Positions 43,448-54,176 of a DNA stretch of 64,000 bases are shown here, piece by piece (within the stretch, counting starts at the first letter, position 1; each line of letters begins with the position of its first letter). The stretch is taken from NCBI RefSeq assembly GCF_018736065.1, contig NZ_CP076129.1, positions 682,001 to 746,000 of the forward strand, read 5' to 3'. Made by a program: the position numbers and the translations under genes. The DNA is from Flammeovirga kamogawensis (GTDB lineage Bacteria; Bacteroidota; Bacteroidia; Cytophagales; Flammeovirgaceae). The notes beneath the pieces are model-generated. The model had not been told where the DNA came from. It saw only the letters and a list, made by a program, of their open reading frames with translations, and did no database searches.

Positions 43448-46400
43448 TCAATCCCGAACCAATTTTAACTGTGAATACTTACCATTTGCATGTTCAATAT
43501 TCAAGATATATATACCTTTATTCAGCTTCGAAATATCAAGTGTTATTGTTTTTTCATCAACATTTTTCTGTAATACCTCCCTGCCCAATCGATCCAAAAT
43601 TCTAATTCTTTTTATTGTATTAGAAGAAATTACATTGACTTTATTTTGAGCTGGATTCGGATAAGCTCTATAGAAAATATCATCGCTCTTTACAAGCACT
43701 CGTATTGGAGTAGTTATACTGTAATCGCCATCAAAATCATACTGAATTAATCTGTAATACGATTCTACATTTAAGGTAGCATTATCATCTTTAAAGTTGT
43801 ACGTATTCGTAACATCAGAATTACCAGCTCCGTTTTGTGTTCCAATTGTAGTCCATTGTTGTCTATCTATAGAGCTTTGAATTTCAAAATAATCGTTGTT
43901 TACTTCACTTGCTGTAACCCAAGTTAATTGTACTATTCTATCCATTACATTTGCATCAAAACGTATTAATTCCACAGGTAAATTACTGCCCGAATCATCT
44001 ACAAGTGCTGTCCCATCTAATTGGTAAGCACCGCAATCTATTTTCCCGCTGTTAGCGGTACGAAGATTGTTTAATTGATCTAATACGTTTCCACTACCCT
44101 CTTCTTTAGTGTATAAATCAACATTTGCAAAAGCAACAGGAAGTGCATCATTGGCAAAACCTACTACTCCATTCTCATCAATAGCTAATAAAGATAATGA
44201 TGGAACATCGCTTGCTACAGCACCTGATACTGTACCGTTCTGTGTGATACCATCGTCTGTAAACATGGCATTATTTACAGATTCGACAACAGTACCAACT
44301 ATTGATGAATTGACCACTCCAATAACATTTAGTTTTAATGATAAATCTGACATCAATTCATTTACAGTACCATAATTACTCTCGTTTTCATATAAAATTG
44401 TATTGTTGATTAAAACATCTAGAGAAAGATTTACTACTCTTATACCTCCTCCATTACCAATGGTATTTAAGGTATAATTATTTGTAATGGTACTATTTTC
44501 AAAGGTTAAATTACTAACTGTAGAACCTGTTCCAAAAATAGCTCCTCCAGCATTTGTTGTACCATTGTTATAGAGTGTTGAATTTTGAATAAATACATTA
44601 CTTGAATTATTACTTCCTTCAATGATCATAACACCGCCATGATTATCAGATACATTATCTTTCATTAATGACTGGTAAATATTAATATCACAATCTCCGC
44701 CATTAGAATTTACTAAAAACACTCCCCCATTGGTTCCTGAAGTTGTTTCATTACCAATAAATGAAGAAGACATGATATTCACAGTTCCTGATTGAACAGC
44801 TAATGCCCCTCCTCCTTTAGCTGTTTTATTGTTCTCAAAAATACAATTGTCGATAGTCAAAGTCCCGACAGTATTAATAAGCATTGCGCCTCCTAATTGT
44901 GCTGTTGCTCCATCTGTCGTTCCATTTCCATTTTTAAAACTTATATTTTCTAACGTCAAATAACTTCCATCTGTCTTGTCTAAATAACTGATAAATTTAA
45001 TAGCGTCACCTCCGTCTAGTACAGCATCATTTTGACCAATAATTTCTAGACTTTCATTAATTGTAACTGCTTCAGTGTGTGTAATTGTTCCATCAATAAT
45101 AATTTTATCATTATCGCTTGTCAACTCAACTGCTTTCTTTAAAGTAGCTACAGCGTTAACAGAATTAAGCCCTGAATTTGTATCATCGCCAGCGGTATTT
45201 ATATAAATTGTTACCGTATCTGTTACAGAAAGTGTGCTAAATGATGTTGAATTTTCGGAGGATTTATCACCAACATAATTTTTTGAAAGCACAAAAACAT
45301 CATAGTCAGTAGCAGCAGTTAATCCTTCTAAAACATAAGAAAATTCACTTGTTTCATAAGTTGTCCCATCAATTCTAACTTCAAATGATAATCCATCGTC
45401 TGCAGGGTCGTCCCATGTTACAATTGCTTCTGTTTGAGAAACTTCTTTTACCAAAACATTTGTAGGTACAATTGGCGTAGCAGGTTCTTCTAATGTAGTG
45501 GTTGTTTCACTCACTACATTAGAGGTGTTCCCTGCAATATCTACTGCTGTCACACTCACCTCATATGCTGTTTCAGCCGCTAGACTTTCAAATTTATAAT
45601 TTGTCTCAAATACTTCGATCTGACTTCCTCCGTCCAATTGTATTTTATAACTTGTCACCTCTATGTTATCAGTTGATGCAGTCCATGATACATCAATTGA
45701 ATTATAGGTTACTTCATCAAAAGTAATGGTTGCAACATCTGTTGGAGCTTGATTATCCTCTAGAACTAAAGCAATGTTAGAAGTAGCATCTACTTGGTAA
45801 GCACCACAATCTATTTTATCATCTTCTACAATTCTTACATTATCCAATTGATCTACTAAATACGTCTCATGAGTAGGGTAAGCTGAAAGGTATGATGCTA
45901 AACCATGGTTGGCAGCAATGGCATCACTATCAAAGGTGACTACGTTATCTGCATTTATAGCATTTAAAGTTAATTCAGGTGCATCACTTCCATTCACTGT
46001 TCCATTTAATGTATTACTACCATTAATAGTATTACTAGCAACTATTGCACTAACAATACTATGGTTTATAGTAAAGTTGGGGTAATCATTAGTAGAAATA
46101 TCTGAAATTGACCCGCTACCATCAGCATCATTATAATTTGCGAGGTTGTTATATACTATAGAGTTATTAATTGTTACAACAGCATCTTCATTAATAGAAC
46201 GAATACCTCCACAATTTCCTTCATTTGCTAATGTTCTATTGTTCACCATTGTCACATTAGTTAGTGATAATGTACCATCACCTGTGTTCCCTAAAAAAAT
46301 CACACCACCTGCTGAACTAGTTTGATTCTCATAGAAAGTTGAATTTGTAAATGATGCATCAAACCTAAAGCCATTTGCTGAATTAGTTTGTACATTTAAC

Positions 46401-48583
46401 ACCCCTCCATGTGTTGCTGAAGTATTATTTAGAAAAGCTGTTTGGTTGACTTTTAAAACAACATCGTTTGTGGTTGATAAAAGGTGAATTACTCCACCAC
46501 TAATAGAAACACCACCAGCAGAATTATTCTTAAAAAGAGATGCATTAATTTCAACTTCTCCATCTTGAATTGCTAAAACTCCTCCATTTTTTTCAGAAGT
46601 ATTACTATCAAAAATACATTCAGTAATTGTCACTTTTCCTGGTGAATTCATTAGTATAGCACCTCCCATCTGAGCTGTACTGCCATTATATTCACCGTTA
46701 CCATTTATAAATGATATATTTTCTATTTCCAAGTAACTATCCGTTTCAGATTTAGTGAAGTTAAAAAACTTCAATGTATTTTGGGCATCTAAAGTGGCAG
46801 TATTCACACCTCTAATTGTTAGGTTTTTAGTGATACCAATTGATGTATCATATACTATAGTTCCATCTATTTCAATAGTATCTCCATCTATTGCATTGTT
46901 GTAGGCTTTTAATAAAGTAGCATAAGGTGCATCAGCAGAAAGTCCGTCATTTCCTGTATCATCACCTGCTTTTACATAAATCACTTTATTGGCAGTTACC
47001 TGATCAACTGTAACTACATTAGACTCATTTCCATTATAATCTATTGCTTTTATTTTTACCGTATACGAAGTACTTATTGTTAAACCACTAAAAGAAATCG
47101 TCAATTCAGTAGTTGTAATTGGTGTTGCATCATTCAATTGTACTTCATAATGGCTAAACATGATATCATCTGTAGCGGCATCCCATGCAACATCAAAACT
47201 AGTTGTCTCTATGTTTGAAAACACAAGATTACTTGGGTCAGTTGGTGCAATAACATCGGCTAAAACTTCTTCAACAGTTGCTTCTCCATCTAACTGATAA
47301 GCTCCAGCATCTATGGCATTGTTTACTTCTCTTCTTACGTTTCCTAATTGATCAGATAAGAATGAATGATCATCACTACCCGTTAATAAAGTGGCATCTG
47401 CAAAGTTGATAGGTAGTGCATCAGACGCAAATGAAAACACGCCATTCGCTGCATCATAAGTAAGTGTTAATGTTGGAATATTCTCATTTGTTGCTGTAGC
47501 TATTGAACCATAAACAGTTTGCTCATCAAGTGATGTATTTGCATTACTATCGTCTTCTAGAAATGTGATATCATTCTTAACAATTGCACCAAAAATAGTA
47601 GACTTAATGGTAATTTTTGCGGCATCATTCATTGATAAATCTGAGATTGCCTCTCCATTAGAGAATGTCTTGTTTCCATAAATAATACTATTCTCAATTA
47701 AATAAGTAGATGTTGCACTATTTAGCATTAAACCACCACTATTACCTGCATTTCCATCTGTTTTGTTACCTGAAATGGTCACATTTTCAAATTCTATAGT
47801 TCCTTCCCCTGTACTAATATCATTAACTACTCCACCAGATTTAAGAGATGAATTATTATAAAAAGTACTATTTGTTACTTTAAAATTCTTTAAATAAGTA
47901 TCTGTAGCATGATCTTTAAACAACAGACTTACTACCCCTCCATTGCCTTGTACAGTATTTTCTGTAAATAAACATTCAGTAATTGTTATATCTACTGCCA
48001 AATCAGTTTCTGAATAGATTACTCCACCATTAAAATTTCCTGCAAGGTTATTGTTATTAAACACACAAGATTCAAAAAGTACATTCCCTTGTTGAATTGA
48101 AAATACACCACCATGCTTAGTAGTTGAATGCCCTTCAAAAACACAATCTTTAAGTGTTAGAGTACCTGTTGTATTTACAAAAAAGCCCCCCCCTCTTTGA
48201 TAATCTGTATCATAATACCCATTACCATTTATAAATGAGATATTTTCTACCGTTAAATAAGCATCTACATCTTTTGGTGTATAGTTAAATATTTTTCTAT
48301 TTCCATCAGCATCAATTATTGCATTATTCTGCCCTCTTACTGTGAGGTATTTATTCATTGCAAATTCCGTTGGATGAGCAATCACACCAGCCGTTCCATC
48401 AACTATAATCACGTCTCCATTACTTGCCAACGTAAAAGCGGTATATAAATCTGCTACCGCATCTAACGCTAATGATGTTCCACCATGACTGTTATCTCCA
48501 TCAGCAGATACATATATATCTTTAGCATAGGAGAATTGAGAAACAACCAGAAAAAGGTATAAAAGTATAGATTTGTTATTCAT
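43448..48583 (-). CDS. Giant T9SS-secreted beta-helix / fibronectin III protein
   Basis: A 1,711-residue secreted protein. After the signal peptide come three ~300-residue parallel beta-helix modules, each opening with a YVSADGDN-like or YVKAGDD-like motif and DGDxIxIDGT, and continuing with GGxF/GGxL rungs. Three fibronectin type III domains separate them (for example PSNLVFSNIETTSFDVAWDA). The end has an Ig-like module (LPVELIRFDANV...) and a type A T9SS sorting domain (YRAYPNPAQNKVNVISS). Rungs resemble PMP/polysaccharide-lyase-like helices, but no catalytic set can be named. Adhesin or polysaccharide-binding protein is as likely as enzyme. Its C-terminal ~170 residues closely match those of the neighbouring gene at 48871-53979. 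A double period-11 array lies upstream. Confidence 0.85.
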   Translation of the reverse strand: MNNKSILLYLFLVVSQFSYAKDIYVSADGDNSHGGTSLALDAVADLYTAFTLASNGDVIIVDGTAGVIAHPTEFAMNKYLTVRGQNNAIIDADGNRKIFNYTPKDVDAYLTVENISFINGNGYYDTDYQRGGGFFVNTTGTLTLKDCVFEGHSTTKHGGVFSIQQGNVLFESCVFNNNNLAGNFNGGVIYSETDLAVDITITECLFTENTVQGNGGVVSLLFKDHATDTYLKNFKVTNSTFYNNSSLKSGGVVNDISTGEGTIEFENVTISGNKTDGNAGNSGGLMLNSATSTYLIENSIIYGNKTFSNGEAISDLSMNDAAKITIKSTIFGAIVKNDITFLEDDSNANTSLDEQTVYGSIATATNENIPTLTLTYDAANGVFSFASDALPINFADATLLTGSDDHSFLSDQLGNVRREVNNAIDAGAYQLDGEATVEEVLADVIAPTDPSNLVFSNIETTSFDVAWDAATDDIMFSHYEVQLNDATPITTTELTISFSGLTISTSYTVKIKAIDYNGNESNVVTVDQVTANKVIYVKAGDDTGNDGLSADAPYATLLKAYNNAIDGDTIEIDGTIVYDTSIGITKNLTIRGVNTATLDAQNTLKFFNFTKSETDSYLEIENISFINGNGEYNGSTAQMGGAILMNSPGKVTITECIFDSNTSEKNGGVLAIQDGEVEINASLFKNNSAGGVSISGGVIHLLSTTNDVVLKVNQTAFLNNTSATHGGVLNVQTNSANGFRFDASFTNSTFYENQTSSAGGVIFLGNTGDGTLSLTNVTMVNNRTLANEGNCGGIRSINEDAVVTINNSIVYNNLANYNDADGSGSISDISTNDYPNFTINHSIVSAIVASNTINGSNTLNGTVNGSDAPELTLNAINADNVVTFDSDAIAANHGLASYLSAYPTHETYLVDQLDNVRIVEDDKIDCGAYQVDATSNIALVLEDNQAPTDVATITFDEVTYNSIDVSWTASTDNIEVTSYKIQLDGGSQIEVFETNYKFESLAAETAYEVSVTAVDIAGNTSNVVSETTTTLEEPATPIVPTNVLVKEVSQTEAIVTWDDPADDGLSFEVRIDGTTYETSEFSYVLEGLTAATDYDVFVLSKNYVGDKSSENSTSFSTLSVTDTVTIYINTAGDDTNSGLNSVNAVATLKKAVELTSDNDKIIIDGTITHTEAVTINESLEIIGQNDAVLDGGDAIKFISYLDKTDGSYLTLENISFKNGNGTTDGATAQLGGAMLINTVGTLTIDNCIFENNKTAKGGGALAVQSGTVNIMSSSFIGNETTSGTNGGVFLVNSNGGDCDINIYQSLMKDNVSDNHGGVMIIEGSNNSSNVFIQNSTLYNNGTTNAGGAIFGTGSTVSNLTFENSTITNNYTLNTIGNGGGIRVVNLSLDVLINNTILYENESNYGTVNELMSDLSLKLNVIGVVNSSIVGTVVESVNNAMFTDDGITQNGTVSGAVASDVPSLSLLAIDENGVVGFANDALPVAFANVDLYTKEEGSGNVLDQLNNLRTANSGKIDCGAYQLDGTALVDDSGSNLPVELIRFDANVMDRIVQLTWVTASEVNNDYFEIQSSIDRQQWTTIGTQNGAGNSDVTNTYNFKDDNATLNVESYYRLIQYDFDGDYSITTPIRVLVKSDDIFYRAYPNPAQNKVNVISSNTIKRIRILDRLGREVLQKNVDEKTITLDISKLNKGIYILNIEHANGKYSQLKLVRD

Positions 48584-48752
48584 AGCTTACACAATAAAGC
48601 AAAGATTAATATTCATTTCATTTGTAATAAATACTCATCAATTTTTAAAACTGAAGTATTTTATCGAAGTGATATTTTAAAGTAAGTGCAAGAGAAAATT
48701 TTCATTTCATAAACATTGAATCACTATCGATAAAATGAAGTACTGAAAAATC

Positions 48753-48838
48753 AATAACAGTATTCTAATAGTGTATTAATTGTCTATTAATCGATGATTA
48801 TAGGCTATTATTTACGCTGTATTAATTATTTATTAAAT
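48753..48838 (-). promoter_or_regulatory. Double 11-bp repeat array upstream of the giant beta-helix gene
   Basis: Gene-sense heptamers CTATAAT, GATTAAT, AATTAAT, TATTAGA and TGTTATT form one 11-bp-phased set (plus-strand starts 48797, 48786, 48775, 48764, 48753). ATTTAAT, AATTAAT and CGTAAAT form a second set just upstream, two bases out of phase. The -7 box is poor: TATCGATA at 48732-48725 lies in the expected register but lacks TTTG. The array ends 170 bp before the ATG. Confidence 0.6.
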
Positions 48839-48870
48839 GAGGAAAGTGTGTTATTAAGTTGTTTCTTCTG

Positions 48871-51800
48871 TTACTTTTTAATCATCTTTTGATGTAATAC
48901 TTCTCCATTAGTATACTTTATTAGAAGTATATATATTCCTTTATTTAATTGGTTAAATTTTATAAAAGATGTTTTCTTTCCTATTTGTTTCCTTTTAATT
49001 TCTCGTCCTAATTGATCACAAACCGTAATCTCAAGAATGGTAGTAGAAGAGTTAACATATATCTGGTTGTCAAACGGGTTAGGATAAATAGTCAAGTAAT
49101 TGTTTAAGCTGTTAACGTACACCTGAATTGGTGAAATTATGCTATAATTACCATCAAAATCGTACTGAATTAACCTATAATACGATCGGGAATTTACAAA
49201 AGGGTTTTTATCTTCAAAGTAGTAGTTATTTACCACTGTAGAATTTCCCGCTCCTTTTTGTCTTCCTATAGTTTCCCAAGTCCTACCATCTATAGAGTTT
49301 TGAATTTCGAAATAATCGTTATTTATTTCACTGGCAGTAACCCAACTTAACCTTACAGTGTTATCAATTACAACACCCTTAAAATCTACTAATTCAACAG
49401 GTAAATTATTTTCAAGTTCTGATGCTAATACAACTGCTACATTTACTTCTACAGCAGCACTCATACTTGAACAATCCCCATCCAAAACAACTAACTTCCA
49501 AGTACCATTTTTATCGTCTATTAAATTTGTTTGCCAAATAGGATCGGTATTCATAAGCATTTGAGTTCCATCTGGCTCTTCCCAATAATAATCATTCGAT
49601 AAACCTTCTTTAGGCATTAGTTTGAGTTCTTGATTTTCAATTAATCGAATTACATTTCCTTGTTGCTTATGGTCGTTATTAATTGAATAGTTTACTGTAG
49701 AGTATTTTTCTTCAAAAAGTGAAGGGTTAACCAATTCAATAGTAATTGGTTCCATTCTTGTAAAATGAGGTGTAAAAACCATATTGCCATAGTCCTCTTC
49801 TTCATTAATTTGGTAATCAAAAGTTACCTTTTTACTATTTAAAGTATTTGTTTCTGTATTGGGGTACTCAATGTCAAAAGCAACTGGAGAATCGAATAGA
49901 AATGGGCTTGTAGGAGATAGTATTTCCTCCATTCCCCATTTGTGCGTTAAATAACCTTCTATTAATTCTTGCTCTTCATCAGAAATCTTTCGATCAAAAA
50001 TAATCACTTCCGCAATCATTCCCTTATGGTGTCTAGTTTGATTATTGTAGCCTAATTGCCCTAAAGTAAGATCACTGTCATTAGATAACTTAGCGGCATC
50101 GGGTAAGACCATTTCAAAATCTAAAGTGCCATTGTGGTATGTTTCTAGCAATTGGTCATCTCTTCTAATCATATTAATAGCTTGTAAAGGCACACCATAA
50201 GCAGTACCTGAACCATTTTGATCGTCAGCTGAAATAGAGAATTTACCTGTGGTAGAAACTCTAAAAAACATCCCATCCTCTGTCAAATCATTTTTATTTG
50301 CTATAGTATTGGTTTGAGCGGTTACTGGGTCTAATTGATGAACAATAAATAGTGTGAAATCACCATCCAATAGGTCTGTATTATCACTTTCTAATAACCT
50401 TAATGATGAACTATTGTCCTTACCAAAAACTAAAGCGGGTAATCCATTGAACCCTTCTTTTGAGAATAACGGAACATTATCATTATTCATGGCTACAGCA
50501 TCATTTCCATTTCCAGATACATCAGACCATAGCAGTACTTTATCCTCTTCTTCTAAATCATTATTACTTGCTAAATCTTGTGCATCGAGCCAAACTAATG
50601 GTGCGATATCTAAACCTATTTTAATAGAAATAATATCGTCCATACAGGCTACTACCGTTTCTGTTTCTTTCCATTCCTCTTCATTTATTTTCATCATAAA
50701 TTTAAGATCTGACGGAATTCCGATGGTATCTAACGCGATGTTTGTATCATAACATGTTGCATCAGAAATAGCCTGACAAGTTACTTCATCGCCGGGTTGA
50801 AGTGCACCTGTGGATAATTTGTTGTCTGTTACATCGGATAAAACACCGTTGATTTTCCATTCATAAATGGGGTCTTCTCCTGGTGTACTAATAATGGCTT
50901 CTATATATTCTAGATCACGGTATAAATGGGCATTATCATTAAACTTAAGATTCACCTGAGGTTTCATCTCAAAAGACCAATCAATATTAGGCCATGCTTC
51001 TTCACTCCAATCTATGAGTTCTTGAATTACTTCACAGTCTAAACCAAAATTGATGGACTGCTCTATTACCCAGTACATATGATCAGCCCAAAGAGGTTCA
51101 AAATCTTCATCATCTGCCGCATCAGCACTAGATGCAGTCACATCTATAACTGCTGATTTATCTATAGGATCTAAATAATTAGAAGGTTCTAGTCCTGTTT
51201 CCCACCTTGTCCAATCAGCTATTTCATGCTTTCTTACAGCTTTAATAAATTCTCTGCATTGTGCTTCCAATACCAACTTGGACATGCCGGGTTGAATTTC
51301 ATCCAGTAAAGTTGGCCAATAACCTTCTTCAAAACCATGGAGTTTTGTATCTAATCCTTCTCCTTCTTTACCAAAAAAGTACCATGGTCCTTGTACTCGA
51401 ATTCTAAAACCCATACCATCATTAGTGGTTAAATCTCCAGACCATGTTTTTGTCTTGTACATTGTACTTAATGAATGATAGTACCGTAGCGGTTGGTATA
51501 ATTCTGTATATCGTGAGCTTTTTAAAATATATGCAGGCTGATAATTATAATCAACAGGACCATTCCACCATTGGTACCCTTCTCCTCCAGCTAAAATGGT
51601 TTGAAGTTGATACCATAAAGAGGATTCAAACGTACCTAATGCATCCGACTGACCATCAAATGAAAGGCAATTATCATCTTGACAACCTGTGAAATGAGGA
51701 GGAACTTCAAACACATGCATAGACAATCCATGAAACCATTGACGCGTAGTTGGATGATCCACTTCATGATTAGGAATATAATCTAAGGCTTGGTCTTGAA

Positions 51801-53979
51801 GGTTAAATTCCTGCATAATTTCAAAATTCTTAACGGCCATTAACCTCGCCATACTCGTGTTTGCAAACTCCATAGGTACATCATCAGATAGAGCGTCCAA
51901 ACCTCTCCCAGATCTTGCTCTCCAATGTAATTTATCTGTACTGCCTTGTGCTAAAAACCATCGGAAGTTATATCTAAATTCTTCGTGAGCTGCTCTAAAG
52001 TTGGCTAATAGTGTAGGGTCTGCAGCTACTTGTTGCATATCGACTGTTACTCCATCACTTTTCTTTGGTAAATTTTCTATTGCGTCTCTTATTATCTCAA
52101 TTCCTTTTTCTGGGTTTAATTTACTATCCTCTGGGTTTTTATAAGGTTCCCGATCAGTGTAGGTTTCTTCATAGAGGCCATCCTTAGTAAAAGCATCTTT
52201 AGGGTGAATCATAGGAAGCCAATGTTTCCAATCTGGAAACTGTAAAGGCATGGGTAATGTTGTTCTATCTTCTCCACCATCTTGATTAAAAAGTGCTGCA
52301 ACAGACTCTTCGGTCACGCCACCTGGAAATAAGTAATTTAAAAGATCTTCATCTTTCTCAAGCACAGCATCTAATCCTGCTCCTGCCGCCCAATATTCAA
52401 TTGCTTTACCTTCTAATTCTGGTCCGGGTTGATAAGGTGGGTTCCACGGTCTACCATGACGGTTCACATTGTCATTTTTATCTTTTAAGGAACGAATGTA
52501 AGAAGCTATTTTTTTACCTTCTTCTTCTGTCAGCTTATGAAATTTAGCCCTTTCTATGATCGATTTATTAGAATATGAAAATAATTCTAAGTCTCTACCA
52601 TCTTGAGTATGACAATCAGAACATTTGGCTTGAATTACTACATTGGATTGAAGTTCATGATTATACCAAAAACCACTTTCTCCATCTGCCAAATAATTAG
52701 ACCATAAATCTCCATTCCTCCATAAGTCTTCTCCTTCATTAATTGCTGTATTATCTGTATATGGGCCTACCCATAAATTAGGGTCTTCTTCATAGAAAAA
52801 ACTATCTGGTAGAATATTTTCGTCGTATCCATCTAGTAAATTAAAACGAACAACTCTAAATCCATTTGATATTCCATCAGAATCATTAAATCTGAACAAA
52901 ACAGTATTTTCACCTTCTATAAAATCATCAGAATTAAAGGTTAATCTTATTGTATTGTACCCTCCGTGTACCATACCACCTCTGTTTAATTCTTGGATAG
53001 AAATATCTACCGATTCATGGTTTAAGTTATACCAGTCTCCCTCATTTACTTGGATGGATGCTTTGTTTTCATAACTCAAATTATTTACCTGAATTCCAAT
53101 TTTTTTTGTGGCTTCTGCTTCTTCTGCTGTAAGTGTAAATGTTCTTGGTTCTATAACTCCTTCTTCGCCTAAAACCTCTACTGGCAACATAAACTTTAGC
53201 CAGTTATCTCTCATTTTACTGCATTCATAAAAGAACTCTTGCTCTGATAAAACTTGGTTAAAGACTTTTACCTCTCCAATCATTCCATTTAGAAAGTGTG
53301 CCCCATTTGTAGTAGAACCAATACGAAATTTAAAGAAATTAAAATCTGCCTTAGGAACATTAATCGTATTGGTAAGGGCATTTTGAGAATCCCAAAAAGT
53401 AAAATCGCCTGTAGTGGCATTATAATTACAAGCCATTACAATAGAATGTTCTTTTATTACTTTTGCTCCTGGTACTTTTAATGATTGTCCACCTAAATAA
53501 AACTGATACTGACCATTGGCGTCATATTTCATTCCAAATCCAGTATTAGAAGTAGCCGATGTATTCCCAATCACGTCACCATTGTTTGCATGAAAGTCAT
53601 CTACCTGAAAAGCAATCAAAACACTAAAACCAGTATTACTTGCCGCATCGCCTGTAAAATCAAATATTGATGCTGCATCTGATTGGTTCAATAATAATAA
53701 ACTATTTCTGGTATCCCCTACATCTACACCTTGAACACCTGAAAATGAGGTAGATGTTGAAGGATAATTTACAGTTCCTAAATCTGGACTTGCATGATGA
53801 TTATTTCCAGAAATATCATTCCAACTAGTAATTTCACCATCGGCATTTGTAATGATATTTGATGCATCATACGCAGATAAATGTATATAAGGTAACTGTG
53901 CAAATAAATTATGAGGTAGAGTAAAGCAAAGTAGTAGTAATAATAATGTTTGCTTTATTTCAGTACTATTTCCTTTCAT
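48871..53979 (-). CDS. Secreted LamG / c-type cytochrome protein with T9SS sorting domain
   Basis: A 1,702-residue paralogue of the partial gene at 1-5159. Order: signal peptide, LamG-like domain (about 30-255), beta-sandwich with HGGYNTIRL, haem motif CSDCH at 453-457, then a long block with HGRPWNPPYQPGPELEG, RQWFHG and EYQWWNGPVDYNYQP-type motifs shared with the paralogue. A second LamG-like domain (PLVWLDAQDL) starts near residue 1130, followed by an Ig-like module and a T9SS sorting domain (IYPNPFDNQIYVNSS). One covalent haem in an extracellular protein is unusual, and its redox partner is unknown. Unlike the paralogue it ends in the Ig/sorting module rather than lectin-like repeats. No period-11 array is visible upstream. 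It may be read with the oxidoreductase gene 197 bp upstream. Confidence 0.88.
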   Translation of the reverse strand: MKGNSTEIKQTLLLLLLCFTLPHNLFAQLPYIHLSAYDASNIITNADGEITSWNDISGNNHHASPDLGTVNYPSTSTSFSGVQGVDVGDTRNSLLLLNQSDAASIFDFTGDAASNTGFSVLIAFQVDDFHANNGDVIGNTSATSNTGFGMKYDANGQYQFYLGGQSLKVPGAKVIKEHSIVMACNYNATTGDFTFWDSQNALTNTINVPKADFNFFKFRIGSTTNGAHFLNGMIGEVKVFNQVLSEQEFFYECSKMRDNWLKFMLPVEVLGEEGVIEPRTFTLTAEEAEATKKIGIQVNNLSYENKASIQVNEGDWYNLNHESVDISIQELNRGGMVHGGYNTIRLTFNSDDFIEGENTVLFRFNDSDGISNGFRVVRFNLLDGYDENILPDSFFYEEDPNLWVGPYTDNTAINEGEDLWRNGDLWSNYLADGESGFWYNHELQSNVVIQAKCSDCHTQDGRDLELFSYSNKSIIERAKFHKLTEEEGKKIASYIRSLKDKNDNVNRHGRPWNPPYQPGPELEGKAIEYWAAGAGLDAVLEKDEDLLNYLFPGGVTEESVAALFNQDGGEDRTTLPMPLQFPDWKHWLPMIHPKDAFTKDGLYEETYTDREPYKNPEDSKLNPEKGIEIIRDAIENLPKKSDGVTVDMQQVAADPTLLANFRAAHEEFRYNFRWFLAQGSTDKLHWRARSGRGLDALSDDVPMEFANTSMARLMAVKNFEIMQEFNLQDQALDYIPNHEVDHPTTRQWFHGLSMHVFEVPPHFTGCQDDNCLSFDGQSDALGTFESSLWYQLQTILAGGEGYQWWNGPVDYNYQPAYILKSSRYTELYQPLRYYHSLSTMYKTKTWSGDLTTNDGMGFRIRVQGPWYFFGKEGEGLDTKLHGFEEGYWPTLLDEIQPGMSKLVLEAQCREFIKAVRKHEIADWTRWETGLEPSNYLDPIDKSAVIDVTASSADAADDEDFEPLWADHMYWVIEQSINFGLDCEVIQELIDWSEEAWPNIDWSFEMKPQVNLKFNDNAHLYRDLEYIEAIISTPGEDPIYEWKINGVLSDVTDNKLSTGALQPGDEVTCQAISDATCYDTNIALDTIGIPSDLKFMMKINEEEWKETETVVACMDDIISIKIGLDIAPLVWLDAQDLASNNDLEEEDKVLLWSDVSGNGNDAVAMNNDNVPLFSKEGFNGLPALVFGKDNSSSLRLLESDNTDLLDGDFTLFIVHQLDPVTAQTNTIANKNDLTEDGMFFRVSTTGKFSISADDQNGSGTAYGVPLQAINMIRRDDQLLETYHNGTLDFEMVLPDAAKLSNDSDLTLGQLGYNNQTRHHKGMIAEVIIFDRKISDEEQELIEGYLTHKWGMEEILSPTSPFLFDSPVAFDIEYPNTETNTLNSKKVTFDYQINEEEDYGNMVFTPHFTRMEPITIELVNPSLFEEKYSTVNYSINNDHKQQGNVIRLIENQELKLMPKEGLSNDYYWEEPDGTQMLMNTDPIWQTNLIDDKNGTWKLVVLDGDCSSMSAAVEVNVAVVLASELENNLPVELVDFKGVVIDNTVRLSWVTASEINNDYFEIQNSIDGRTWETIGRQKGAGNSTVVNNYYFEDKNPFVNSRSYYRLIQYDFDGNYSIISPIQVYVNSLNNYLTIYPNPFDNQIYVNSSTTILEITVCDQLGREIKRKQIGKKTSFIKFNQLNKGIYILLIKYTNGEVLHQKMIKK

Positions 53980-54176
53980 ACTTTTATAGAGAAAACTTGT
54001 ACCTTCAATCTTTTTTAGAAATCAAATATTCAAGGCAGTGAAGTATAAAAAAGGTTACTTTTACTATGTAACCCCTCTTAATGATAATTTTTTTGAAAAT
54101 GCTGATAGCATAAAACGTGTGCTATTTGCAGTCTTTGGACTTTAGTAAAGTGATGTAATCTCTAGTTGTATTCACT

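Noticed and set aside
44700-48500. Tandem-repeat instability or CRISPR in the giant beta-helix gene
   Set aside because: The repeats are protein-level beta-helix rungs with diverged DNA, not identical DNA units.
50354-50752. Plus-strand open frame of 132 codons inside the LamG/cytochrome gene
   Set aside because: It is antisense to the second LamG-like domain and very Ser-rich, as expected from reverse reading of Asp/Glu/Leu codons.
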